Positions 1-6,110 of a DNA stretch of 16,034 nucleotides are shown here, one piece after another. Positions within the stretch are counted from its first letter, which is position 1; every line of letters starts with the position of its first letter. Position numbers and translations under genes: made by a program. Source of the stretch: Deltaproteobacteria bacterium. GTDB lineage: Bacteria; Desulfobacterota; DSM-4660; Desulfatiglandales; Desulfatiglandaceae. The notes below the pieces were generated by a model. It worked only from the letters and a program-made list of their open reading frames with translations. It had not been told where the DNA came from and searched no databases. Location: contig JAOZQV010000031.1 of assembly GCA_029932035.1 (NCBI GenBank), positions 1 through 16,034 of the forward strand, written 5' to 3'.

Positions 1-62
1 CGAATACCTGTCTTAGCATTGCGGGACACCATCATTCTTGACAACTTCTCTGGCCTTGTCAT
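1..62 (-). CDS. Start of a gene after rsmH, possibly ftsL (partial)
   Basis: An open frame begins with ATG at 60-62 and runs off the left edge, giving about 20 residues that start MTRPEKLSRMMVSRNAK. Its ATG overlaps the rsmH TGA in an ATGA arrangement, which suggests translational coupling in the same operon. In division/cell-wall clusters the gene after rsmH is usually ftsL, a small bitopic divisome protein. The visible basic N-terminus would fit the cytoplasmic tail of such a protein, but no membrane segment is inside the window. The name therefore rests on gene order alone. Confidence 0.45.
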   Translation of the reverse strand, partial: MTRPEKLSRMMVSRNAKTGI

Positions 63-1000
63 GGCGAAACCCTTTCTGCAGCCCTCATGATAGCGCTGCG
101 TGCTCTCGGATTTTTGTCAATCTCGTCCTGGCTCGGCTTCAAACCCTTTTTGAACAGGCGTCTAAAAAGGGGAACCTTGCCGCAGACGCAGTGAGGGAAA
201 TCGGGGGGACAGGAACACGGTTTCTCCCATTCATTCATGGTAACTTTGACGCGTCGATCTTCAAGTGAATGGTAGGAAAGCACCACAAGCCTCCCATTTA
301 GCGCCATCAACGAAGGGATTTTGTTAAGAAACGTGTCGAGATTTTGCAATTCTTTATTGACTGCTATTCTGAGGGCCTGAAAAGTTCGTGTTGCGGGGTG
401 CCTGGCCCTATACCGACGAGACTTAGGAGATACTGCCTCAATCAAACCAGCTAACTGGGACGCGGTTTCAATTGGCCTTTTTGCGCGCTCGCTAATAATG
501 GCCCTGACAATCGATTTGGCGTTCTTTTCTTCACCATAATCTCTCAATATTTGTTCGAGATCCTTCGGAGGGATGTCGTTTACAAGATGACTTGCAACAA
601 GGTCGTTGTCGGGATTCATTCTCATGTCGAGAGGCTCCCCTTTGCTAAAGCTAAACCCCCTGCCAGATTTCTCAAGCTGGTAAGAGGACATTCCCAAATC
701 TAATAAAACACCCTCAACCCTCCTGATGCTGAGGTCTCTAAAGACCCCATCCAGGTCAGCAAAATTAGCCTTAATCACGCAGACTTTATGGCCTGAGGTG
801 GCCAGTCTTTTTTTTGACAGGCGGACAGCATCAGGGTCTCTGTCCAAGCTAATCAGGCGCCCTCTTCCGGCCAATCTCTGTAAAATAGCTGCGCTGTGAC
901 CGCCGGTGCCTGCGGTTCCGTCTACATATACTCCCTCAGGATCATGGACAAGGTGCTTGACGACCTCCTTTACAAGCGCCGGCGCATGAAGGTATTCCAA
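59..1000 (-). CDS. rsmH: 16S rRNA (cytosine(1402)-N(4))-methyltransferase RsmH
   Basis: RsmH (MraW) methylates N4 of C1402 in the decoding centre of 16S rRNA, using S-adenosylmethionine. The 313-residue product has the usual family length. The SAM-binding loop VDGTAGTGGHS is at residues 26-36, the acidic LDRDPDA at 52-58 and GVLLDLGMSS at 97-106. Further on are PLDMRMNP, ATRTFQALRIAVN, LSYHSLEDR and a C-terminal NPRARSA motif, all typical of RsmH. The start is a TTG at 998-1000. It gives the classical MEYLHAP N-terminus, and AAGAAGG lies about 7 bases upstream. The gene is 12 bases downstream of mraZ, in the standard mraZ-rsmH order, and should be transcribed from the mraZ promoter. Confidence 0.97.
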   Translation of the reverse strand: MEYLHAPALVKEVVKHLVHDPEGVYVDGTAGTGGHSAAILQRLAGRGRLISLDRDPDAVRLSKKRLATSGHKVCVIKANFADLDGVFRDLSIRRVEGVLLDLGMSSYQLEKSGRGFSFSKGEPLDMRMNPDNDLVASHLVNDIPPKDLEQILRDYGEEKNAKSIVRAIISERAKRPIETASQLAGLIEAVSPKSRRYRARHPATRTFQALRIAVNKELQNLDTFLNKIPSLMALNGRLVVLSYHSLEDRRVKVTMNEWEKPCSCPPDFPHCVCGKVPLFRRLFKKGLKPSQDEIDKNPRARSAIMRAAERVSP

Positions 1001-1012
1001 GATTAAACCTTC

Positions 1013-1450
1013 TTAAATTCGCAGTTCCAAAAGAGACGGGCTGGCCTCTGGAAAGGCATCTTTAACTCTTTCAAACTCCTCCTCCCATCTTGCTCTGTCC
1101 CAGATCTCAAATTTCTTCAGTTGCCCGGCTAACACCACCTCTTTCTTTAGCCCTGCATCCTCTCTCAAGCTGGGAGGTATCGTTATTCTCCCACTCTTGA
1201 CGTGACATTCCACCGCGGATGATATAAAACCCCTTAAAAAGGCGATCCCTGCCTTATCAAACAGGGGAAGATTAGCCGCCTTTTCTTCAAGGGTCTGCCA
1301 ATCATCTCTCGTAAAAGCCCAAAGGCAGTTATCCCTGCTGGTGACCATTAGGCAAAGATCACCTTTCCGGTCTAACACCTCCCGGAACCTTGCCGGAATT
1401 GCTAACCGGCCCTTGTCGTCAAGGGTATGTTTTGAACGTCCTCTAAACAT
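1013..1450 (-). CDS. mraZ: Transcriptional regulator MraZ
   Basis: MraZ is a DNA-binding protein of the AbrB/SpoVT fold that forms a ring and controls the division/cell-wall cluster. The 145-residue product starts MFRGRSKHTLDDKGRLAIP. It has the two expected swapped-hairpin repeats, DKGRLAIP near residues 12-19 and SGRITIP near 86-92. I chose the ATG at 1448-1450 because it gives the family N-terminus; a GTG 36 bases further upstream is in frame but lies at the predicted transcription start. There is no clear Shine-Dalgarno sequence before the ATG. Four 10-bp boxes and a promoter lie directly upstream, so autoregulation is likely. rsmH follows 12 bases downstream. Confidence 0.96.
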   Translation of the reverse strand: MFRGRSKHTLDDKGRLAIPARFREVLDRKGDLCLMVTSRDNCLWAFTRDDWQTLEEKAANLPLFDKAGIAFLRGFISSAVECHVKSGRITIPPSLREDAGLKKEVVLAGQLKKFEIWDRARWEEEFERVKDAFPEASPSLLELRI

Positions 1451-1460
1451 GGCATTTGCA

Positions 1461-1500
1461 TGACACTTTATGACACTTTTTTCCACTTTGTGACACTATC
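1461..1500 (-). promoter_or_regulatory. MraZ operator: four boxes at exact 10-bp period
   Basis: Read in the gene direction, four consecutive 10-mers are GATAGTGTCA, CAAAGTGGAA, AAAAGTGTCA and TAAAGTGTCA. Each carries AGTG followed by T or G, exactly one helical turn apart. Known MraZ sites are arrays of similar GTG-containing boxes with 10-bp spacing, directly upstream of mraZ. The first box overlaps the predicted -10 element, and the last ends 10 bases before the start codon. This is the layout of an autorepressed promoter. Confidence 0.85.
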
Positions 1501-1523
1501 GCTAAAAAAATCCCGTTTGTCAA
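1495..1523 (-). promoter_or_regulatory. Sigma-70 promoter of mraZ-rsmH
   Basis: TTGACA (1518-1523) is followed by a 17-bp spacer and GATAGT (1495-1500), reading leftwards. The -35 is a perfect consensus; the -10 matches at four of six bases. Transcription would start near 1488, giving a leader of about 38 bases that contains the remaining MraZ boxes. Confidence 0.75.
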
Positions 1524-1678
1524 GAAAAAAATAAGAAAATAAACTATTTGGGGAATATTTCTTTGTTTCGGACTAATTGTCCTGATCAAACACGATATAA
1601 TGTGGTCAAGTAAAGCCACACCACTACATATATCTATTATCTGGATGAACCGACATTATAAATTGAGGAATTTAGGAA

Positions 1679-1984
1679 TTAGGAAAAGAAATAAATTAAA
1701 GATGTGACATAAACAAAAAGGAAAAGAATATTCAAAATTAGGCCGGAATAGGCATAATCCTTGTCGCCAAGTTTCTGGACAAGCGGGATCGATTTTAGAG
1801 ATAGAACAATCCCTGTCAAAAGGATTAGAGGAGTAATCGTCAAATATGCAATCGAGACCTTGAACGGCTTGAGATCCTCCCCTACGGCGAGAAGCAAGAG
1901 ACCGGTAATTCCGGCCGCCACAAAGGGAGCCAAGAATCCGGCAATTGCCAGGCTATTCGGTTTTTGAAATCCTGGGAGTGCCAC
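1679..1984 (-). CDS. Small three-helix membrane protein of unknown function
   Basis: The 101-residue product is very hydrophobic. Probable membrane helices lie near residues 12-34, 43-62 and 78-99, separated by short charged loops (GEDLKPFK and QKLGDKDY). I do not recognise the family. The start is a GTG at 1982-1984 whose G is the last base of the upstream TAG stop, so translation is probably coupled to the metallo-hydrolase gene. AAGGTG lies about 6 bases before it. The coupling suggests a related role at the membrane, but nothing in the sequence says which. Confidence 0.75.
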   Translation of the reverse strand: MALPGFQKPNSLAIAGFLAPFVAAGITGLLLLAVGEDLKPFKVSIAYLTITPLILLTGIVLSLKSIPLVQKLGDKDYAYSGLILNILFLFVYVTSLIYFFS

Positions 1985-3105
1985 TATATCACCTTCTTCC
2001 GATTACGTTCATAACTGAGGGTTTTCCCATGGTCTAACTCCAAGAGACGATCAGAAAGACCCTCCTTAGCCAGTTCCTGCTTGAGCTGAACCGGTGGAAA
2101 ATAGATCGGCTCATCCCCTAAACGGAATGTCCCCCAGTGAACAATGAGGAGATGCTTGGCCCGGAGTTCCTGAAATGCCCGAACTGTTTCTCGAGGGTTC
2201 ATGTGACTGGCACCCATGAACCAGCGAGGCTCATAGGCGCTCAGATTGAAAATCGCAAGGTCTATGGACAATTCTTCTCCGATCTCTCTGAAACCCTCAA
2301 AATAGCCTGTATCACCCGAAATAAAGATTGTAGCCCCACTCTTAGTCTTGAACAGGAAAGAACCCCACAAAGACCTGTTGGGTCCAACCAAGGGGTTGCG
2401 CATGGTCCAGTGGTTGCAGGGGAGCAGCGTGATTTTCCTCTCTCCCTCTTCAAAGGTGTCGAACCAGTCCAATTGTGTCCGTCGATTCATCCCCAAGTCA
2501 TCAAAAACATCGTTATAGCCCAGAGGCGTAATCAGGTGGGTCTCTTTATCAAGAGACCCTAAGGAGGTCTTGTCCAAGTGGTCATAATGACCGTGGGTAA
2601 TCAGGACATGATCAGGCGAGGGCATCTCTTTGATATCAGAGGCCAATGGCGTAAAATCCTTGATGAACCAGGAGAGATCAAAAAAAATGGGGTCCACAAG
2701 GATATACCTATCCATGTCCTTTATCATTATGCCGGCATGCTTGATAAATGTGATGGAAAGTCCCTTATTGCTCCTGACGGGTTCCCAGTCAATAGAAACG
2801 GGGATCACACGTTCTCGATCATAGTAGGTCTTGAAACGGTTTTCGCTGAACAACTTCCACCGTAAGATCTGCCATGGATTTTTATGCCCTCCAACACCAA
2901 AGGGACTTATAAAGCGGTCATTGCCGTGATGGATCTTCTTACGCACGATTTCCCTGAGACTAGGCACACGGGTCTGAGTCCGGGTCCGGTCTGTGTTCCC
3001 CTCTGCATTAGCGGACTTGAAAACTGAACAAGCGGGCAAAAAGCTTAACATAAAAGCCATTTTGCTCCAACTAAGGAGTTTTTTCATAAGTTGTCGACGG
3101 GTCAT
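1984..3105 (-). CDS. Metallo-beta-lactamase-fold hydrolase, NAPE-PLD/RomA-like, exported
   Basis: The 373-residue protein belongs to the metallo-beta-lactamase superfamily. HGHYDH (171-176) supplies the first zinc ligands; NHW (231-233), GDTGYF (264-269) and HWGTF (323-327) supply the rest. The LLPCNHWTMR, GDTGYF and HWGTF blocks resemble the branch containing N-acyl-phosphatidylethanolamine phospholipase D and bacterial RomA-like proteins. A phosphodiester or lipid substrate is therefore possible but unproven. The N-terminus has TRRQLMK, close to a twin-arginine motif, then a short hydrophobic stretch and the lipobox LPAC at 23-26. It is probably a Tat- or Sec-exported lipoprotein. The ATG at 3103-3105 has no clear ribosome site; an in-frame ATG at codon 7 is an alternative and would remove the twin arginine. 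Confidence 0.85.
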   Translation of the reverse strand: MTRRQLMKKLLSWSKMAFMLSFLPACSVFKSANAEGNTDRTRTQTRVPSLREIVRKKIHHGNDRFISPFGVGGHKNPWQILRWKLFSENRFKTYYDRERVIPVSIDWEPVRSNKGLSITFIKHAGIMIKDMDRYILVDPIFFDLSWFIKDFTPLASDIKEMPSPDHVLITHGHYDHLDKTSLGSLDKETHLITPLGYNDVFDDLGMNRRTQLDWFDTFEEGERKITLLPCNHWTMRNPLVGPNRSLWGSFLFKTKSGATIFISGDTGYFEGFREIGEELSIDLAIFNLSAYEPRWFMGASHMNPRETVRAFQELRAKHLLIVHWGTFRLGDEPIYFPPVQLKQELAKEGLSDRLLELDHGKTLSYERNRKKVI

Positions 3106-3147
3106 AAGTATCTAATAAAGGGCTATTTGCCTGGCTCCTGTTATTTA

Positions 3148-3480
3148 TTAGCCACAGACACACACAGACTGACACGAACAAAAAACCGGGCAAAAATACT
3201 TCTAAAGCACGAATCGTTTTATTTCGGCTTTTGGATGGGTGAGATTTATAAGAAGGCCAATCTTCTATCCCGTAGTCTTGCAACCCTGTCCACTTCAAAG
3301 ATGGCGCTCCTGACTCTGTAGCTCAATGCTTCTTGCGCTTTTCGTGGAAGAGGCATAAGAATAAAATAAGCCCGAGGATAAAGATAATCCTCCTCTGATT
3401 CATCAATCTCTACTATCTATGCAAAGCGCAAATTCTTGTTTTTCCAACGTCTGTGTGTGTCCGTGTGGGTCTGTGGCTAA
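3148..3480. repeat. Inverted-repeat element, copy A (333 bp)
   Basis: The left end reads TTAGCCACAGACACACACAG. The right end is its near inverse and finishes TGTGTGGGTCTGTGGCTAA. The interior shares two blocks with copy C: ATCGTTTTATTTCGGCTTTTGGA (3212-3235 region) and a stretch from TCCCGTA through the AATGCTTC block (about 3268-3331). The second block is also in copy B. Copy A fills nearly all of the gap between the metallo-hydrolase and the 29-codon frame downstream of higA. It has no credible gene: the frames crossing it only translate the repeat as Cys-Val alternations. About 100 bp near its right end (3340-3445) have no match in the other copies. Confidence 0.8.
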
Positions 3481-3481
3481 T

Positions 3482-3571
3482 TTATTTCTTTTCAAGCCTA
3501 AAGTCTGTTGGGATCGGCCGGACGTCAATTCGATAGGGGAGATTGGGATAATAATCGAGATACTTCTCCAT
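3482..3571 (-). CDS. Possible 29-residue protein coupled to the HigA/ImmA gene
   Basis: The ATG at 3569-3571 overlaps the TGA of the upstream antitoxin gene in a TGATG junction, a typical coupling arrangement. The product starts MEKYLDYYPNLPYRIDVRP and ends in EKK*. The TAA lies 1 base outside copy A of the repeat element. The composition is protein-like (Tyr/Pro-rich, charged), not low-complexity. It could be a small third component of the toxin-antitoxin operon, or the surviving front of a longer gene cut off when the repeat inserted. I do not recognise a family. Confidence 0.35.
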   Translation of the reverse strand: MEKYLDYYPNLPYRIDVRPIPTDFRLEKK

Positions 3572-4800
3572 CACGCCGCTTCTTCCTGACAACTTTGCGT
3601 AAAATGCTTTCGGACCTGTTTCCTGCCTACGTGCCTGGACAGCAGCCTATAGTTGTTCCGCTCAAATTGGATTCTTCCGGCAATAATCGCGGGATGGATC
3701 TTCGATTTCTCTGCCAAAGCATATAACTCTTTAGCGGTCGCTTTCCCGCCAATCGGCCGCTTATTCCAAACCCTGTCGGGAATGAGTGCGTCCCGGGCCA
3801 GATCATCGGCCTCATTTTCAATTTTGTCTTCGGCTGAGGCGTCGTGTCCACGAAGGTCGAGGTCATCAACAATGATCGGTTTGACTGTCGAAAGGTGTCT
3901 GGCCACGTGGGCCAGTTCGTGAAGAAGGCAGAACCAGAAATGATCGATACGGTCGTAACGAAGCGTCAGACCTATGATTGGTGTTCCGTTCGGCAACAAC
4001 ATGACTGCGCCATCCAGATAAGTCTTGGGCAGGTGAGGCACGACAATCAGGTGAATACCCTGTTTATCCAGGTATTCTTTGGCCAACAGAGGGCCATTGT
4101 CGAAATAACTCAATCGCGCGATTTCACGCATTGTATTTAACTTGAGTGATCCTCTGACATACTCTGCCCTCAGGGGTGTTTGGCGGGCGAGGCTCAACAC
4201 CCTAATAAACCAAGCCGTGATCGCATACGGATCTGTCTTGGCGTTATACCGCCCCTTTTTTCCCTGACGCAAGAAGGCCGATGAAACGGATTCCATTCCT
4301 CCGGCCTTTTCTATGAAATCACGAATTACCTCCTCTGCCCTCTCCTTGAGATCGGACAGCTTGGGTATCCAACACCGCTTTGCCATCTCGACCACGGGAA
4401 ACCGGGGCCAATCAATATCCGGCATGCTTTCCGGAAAAGCGGCCCCAGGTTCCTTGAGCAGAACTTCGGCTGAAATGCCTAAACCTTTATTCAGTGCCCG
4501 CATCATGGCCAGCGTAAGCGGCCTTTTTCGATTCAGGACCTCAGAAACCTTGCTCTTGTTTCCCATGAAGGGAACCATATCCTTTTGGGTAAACCCGAGC
4601 TGTTCCATTCTAAATTTGATAGCATCCACCGGATCGGGCGGGTTGATAGGATAATGCCGGTCTTCATACATTTCCACAAGAGCGGTCAGCAGTTCCAACT
4701 CATCCATCTCAGCAGTGTCAGGTTTGGCGCCCATGAGCATTTCAATGCGGGATAGGGCTTTTTCATAATCTTCCTCGGTTTTTATGAGGCGGTTCATCAT
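3571..4800 (-). CDS. higA: HigA-type antitoxin with fused ImmA/IrrE metallopeptidase domain
   Basis: The 409-residue protein has three parts. Residues 1-50 are an acidic helical segment typical of HigA (TEEDYEKALSRIE...). Residues 55-115 form a Xre-type helix-turn-helix (RMEQLGFTQKDMVPFMG, then SKVSEVLNRKR). The C-terminal half is an ImmA/IrrE-type zinc peptidase with HELAH at 294-298 and a downstream acidic ENEADDLARDALIP block at 328-341. Classical HigA antitoxins are only about 100-140 residues, so the peptidase is an addition. The family role would be to bind and neutralise HigB and repress the operon; the peptidase might act in antitoxin or repressor turnover, which is inference. The ATG directly follows the higB TAA with no gap. 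GGAGGTGAT, 7 bases upstream, fixes the start. Confidence 0.88.
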   Translation of the reverse strand: MMNRLIKTEEDYEKALSRIEMLMGAKPDTAEMDELELLTALVEMYEDRHYPINPPDPVDAIKFRMEQLGFTQKDMVPFMGNKSKVSEVLNRKRPLTLAMMRALNKGLGISAEVLLKEPGAAFPESMPDIDWPRFPVVEMAKRCWIPKLSDLKERAEEVIRDFIEKAGGMESVSSAFLRQGKKGRYNAKTDPYAITAWFIRVLSLARQTPLRAEYVRGSLKLNTMREIARLSYFDNGPLLAKEYLDKQGIHLIVVPHLPKTYLDGAVMLLPNGTPIIGLTLRYDRIDHFWFCLLHELAHVARHLSTVKPIIVDDLDLRGHDASAEDKIENEADDLARDALIPDRVWNKRPIGGKATAKELYALAEKSKIHPAIIAGRIQFERNNYRLLSRHVGRKQVRKHFTQSCQEEAA

Positions 4801-5100
4801 TTAAATCACCTCCGCATCGATTTTGTCATATTCTTTGTGGGTTCCGATAAAACGCACAAAGACGGTTTTCGAGTTATAGTTGATTCTTACCACCAGCCGG
4901 TATTTATTGCCCGAGATATTGAAGACAACCCGGTTGTCTTTGAGAATACTGGCAGAGCCATACTTAGCCTTTACATCTGCCGGTGATGCCCACTGGTCAT
5001 GCCGCGCTTCGTAGTACCAAGCCTCCAACGGACCTTTTGCATCCTGGTAGTTGGGTTGACTATAGAATTCAATTAGAGTTTTTGGTTTAATGACATGCAT
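4801..5100 (-). CDS. higB: HigB-family mRNA interferase toxin
   Basis: The 99-residue protein matches the HigB toxin family: N-terminal MHVIKPKTLIEFY, then LEAWYYEARHDQWASPADVK, the core KYGSASILKDNRVVFNISG, KYRLVVRINY and the near-terminal FVRFIGTHKEYDKID. HigB proteins are RelE-fold ribonucleases that cut mRNA, usually on the ribosome. The toxin comes first and the antitoxin second, the usual order for higBA and the reverse of most toxin-antitoxin operons. A 23-bp palindrome and a candidate promoter lie directly upstream. No strong ribosome site precedes the ATG, so the toxin may be translated less efficiently than the antitoxin. Confidence 0.93.
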   Translation of the reverse strand: MHVIKPKTLIEFYSQPNYQDAKGPLEAWYYEARHDQWASPADVKAKYGSASILKDNRVVFNISGNKYRLVVRINYNSKTVFVRFIGTHKEYDKIDAEVI

Positions 5101-5133
5101 AATCTAATTGGTTCCCAGATGTTTGTCAAGTAA

Positions 5134-5156
5134 AAAGTTCCCTATTTAGGAACTTT
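5134..5156. promoter_or_regulatory. Probable HigA operator palindrome
   Basis: AAAGTTCC and GGAACTTT form perfect 8-bp arms around a 7-bp AT-rich centre, 34 bp before the higB start codon. The palindrome covers the spacer and -10 of the candidate promoter, where a HigA dimer would be expected to bind for autorepression. Confidence 0.65.
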
Positions 5157-5166
5157 GTTAAGTCAA
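5139..5166 (-). promoter_or_regulatory. Candidate higBA promoter
   Basis: TTGACT (5161-5166), 16 bp, then TAGGGA (5139-5144), reading leftwards. Transcription would start near 5132, about 32 bases before higB. The -10 is weak. A second pair, TTGACA (5124-5129), 17 bp, TAGATT (5101-5106), fits the consensus better but touches the ATG. It would start RNA inside the gene, unless the toxin message is leaderless or uses another start. Confidence 0.45.
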
Positions 5167-5346
5167 AAGAAATGTTTCGATTCGCTCATGGCCCACCATC
5201 CTTCGCGCGTAGACCAAGCAGGCCTGGATATCTTCCGGTTCTAACCAGGGATAGCCCTCAAGAATCGTCTCGCCGGTATCTCCAGCAGCCAACATTCCGA
5301 TTACCTGTTACACGGCAAGACGACGCCCTCTGATTATCAGCTTTTC
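5158..5346 (-). pseudogene. DUF433 antitoxin-like gene remnant
   Basis: Reading leftwards from 5346 gives KLIIRGRRLAV, a TAA at 5308-5310, then QVIGMLAAGDTGETILEGYP, WLEPEDIQACLVYARR and a true stop at 5158-5160. This is the layout of DUF433 proteins, small VapB-like antitoxins (often paired with DUF5615 PIN-like toxins) whose core runs G-x-IRG-R-x-V, then LLAAG-T-E-IL-YP-L-EDI-A-L-YA. The first third is missing: the reading frame stops being recognisable at the left edge of copy B (5348). The internal TAA replaces one codon. No partner toxin gene remains. The last codons contain the -35 of the candidate higBA promoter. Confidence 0.75.
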
Positions 5347-5410
5347 ATTAGCCACAGACACACACAGACACACACGGACAAAAATCGAATGGCTGTATCG
5401 GCCCGTTTCA

Positions 5411-5632
5411 TCAGGCTGCAAATTTTAGGATTTCGAATTCAACATCTGTTCCCTTGGCCTTTTTGACAATGTCTTCAATGATTTCAGCAACATCATCTTT
5501 CAAAAAAAACTCCCCGCATTGCTCGCAAACCTGCGCCGGAACCTCTTTGATAAGGATGAAACTCTCCCCCGCATCTACGGGAAAATTAACCTTTCCATTT
5601 TTCATGTCGCCTTTACAGAGAATACATAACAT
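5411..5632 (-). CDS. YgiT-type zinc finger protein (MqsA N-terminal-like), probable antitoxin
   Basis: The 73-residue protein starts MLCILCKGDMKNGKV and continues with QVCEQCGEFFLKDD. Its two CxxC pairs should bind one zinc, as in the N-terminal half of MqsA/YgiT antitoxins. The DNA-binding Xre half of MqsA is missing, which is normal for this short family. The start is fixed by GAAGGAGA about 6 bases before the ATG at 5630-5632; an in-frame ATG 36 bases upstream lies within the preceding gene. It follows the DUF4258 gene after 2 bases, and its ribosome site lies in that gene's last codons. The pairing suggests a toxin-antitoxin unit with this protein as the neutralising partner. Confidence 0.85.
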   Translation of the reverse strand: MLCILCKGDMKNGKVNFPVDAGESFILIKEVPAQVCEQCGEFFLKDDVAEIIEDIVKKAKGTDVEFEILKFAA

Positions 5633-5634
5633 AG

Positions 5635-5943
5635 CTATCTCCTTCGTGTTTGAAAATCTCCTTCCCATTTGCTTTCATCGGGCTCATAAGCTGTAATAAT
5701 CCAGAGGTAGTCCTGGTTGATCGAGCATACAACATGCAAGGGAGTGTTCTCATAATACCCCAACAGTAAAAAGCTCGGGAAGGGAAAATCATCTGGGTAT
5801 TCTTCAACTATGATGCAATCTTGGATTGCTTTTTTCACCGCCTCTCGTGAAATGGCTCTTTCCATCATTCTTTTCAAGGCGTGCCCGCGCCAAGCAATTC
5901 TGTTTTCTGTAATTTTTCGCTTTATCTCTTGTTGGATATTCAT
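5635..5943 (-). CDS. DUF4258-domain protein, probable toxin partner
   Basis: The 102-residue protein has the DUF4258 pattern: RGHALKRMMERAISREAVKKAI (about residues 18-39), then CIIVEEYPDD, SFLLLGYYENTPLHVVCSIN and a closing WIITAYEPDESKWEGDF. Such proteins are commonly encoded just before a YgiT-type zinc finger gene, as here, and are regarded as putative RelE-like toxins. The activity itself is inference. I chose the ATG at 5941-5943, giving MNIQQEIKRK; the longer frame upstream only translates the repeat core. No good ribosome site is visible. The leader consists of the element's conserved core. Confidence 0.8.
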   Translation of the reverse strand: MNIQQEIKRKITENRIAWRGHALKRMMERAISREAVKKAIQDCIIVEEYPDDFPFPSFLLLGYYENTPLHVVCSINQDYLWIITAYEPDESKWEGDFQTRRR

Positions 5944-6091
5944 TTTGGAATTACCGAACGACCTATTTTGTCCCGTGGCCTTGAAAACCCTGTACCTCAA
6001 AGATGGCACCCCCGGCTCTGTAAGTCAATGCTTCAAATTCTATCTCTTAGCGTCTGTGTGTGTCTGTGTGGGTCTGTGGCTAATTAAACAT

Positions 6092-6110
6092 CCGTGTGGG
6101 TCTGTGGCTC
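6092..6110. repeat. Extra partial copy of the element's right end
   Basis: CCGTGTGGGTCTGTGGCT (6092-6109) repeats the right end of copy B (GTGTGGGTCTGTGGCT at 6066-6081) with a 28-bp offset. It overlaps the stop codon of the neighbouring histidine kinase gene (6109-6111). Confidence 0.75.

Larger units (their letters stand above)
5348..6083. mobile_element. Inverted-repeat element, copy B, carrying a toxin-antitoxin-like pair (736 bp)
   Basis: The left end reads TTAGCCACAGACACACACAG followed by ACACACGGAC. The right end is the near inverse, finishing GGGTCTGTGGCTAA at 6083. The block from TCCCGTGGCCTTGAAAACCC to AATGCTTC (5971-6034) matches the cores of copies A and C. The left core block of A and C (ATCGTTTTATTT...) is absent, and two minus-strand genes (5411-5632 and 5635-5943) sit in its place. 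The left edge cuts the DUF433 remnant; the right edge almost touches the histidine kinase stop codon. No transposase is present, so any mobility would have to be supplied in trans. Confidence 0.6.

Noticed and set aside
1596..1601. Perfect TATAAT on the plus strand
   Set aside because: The only -35-like sequence is 13 bp away and no plus-strand gene follows.
2137..2562. 141-codon plus-strand frame inside the metallo-hydrolase gene
   Set aside because: Antisense shadow; the minus-strand frame carries all zinc-binding motifs.
3071..3298. 75-codon minus-strand frame ending in VSVCVCLWLINN
   Set aside because: It translates the end of repeat copy A (Cys-Val alternation); similar frames appear at copies B and C. 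The metallo-hydrolase start overlaps it.
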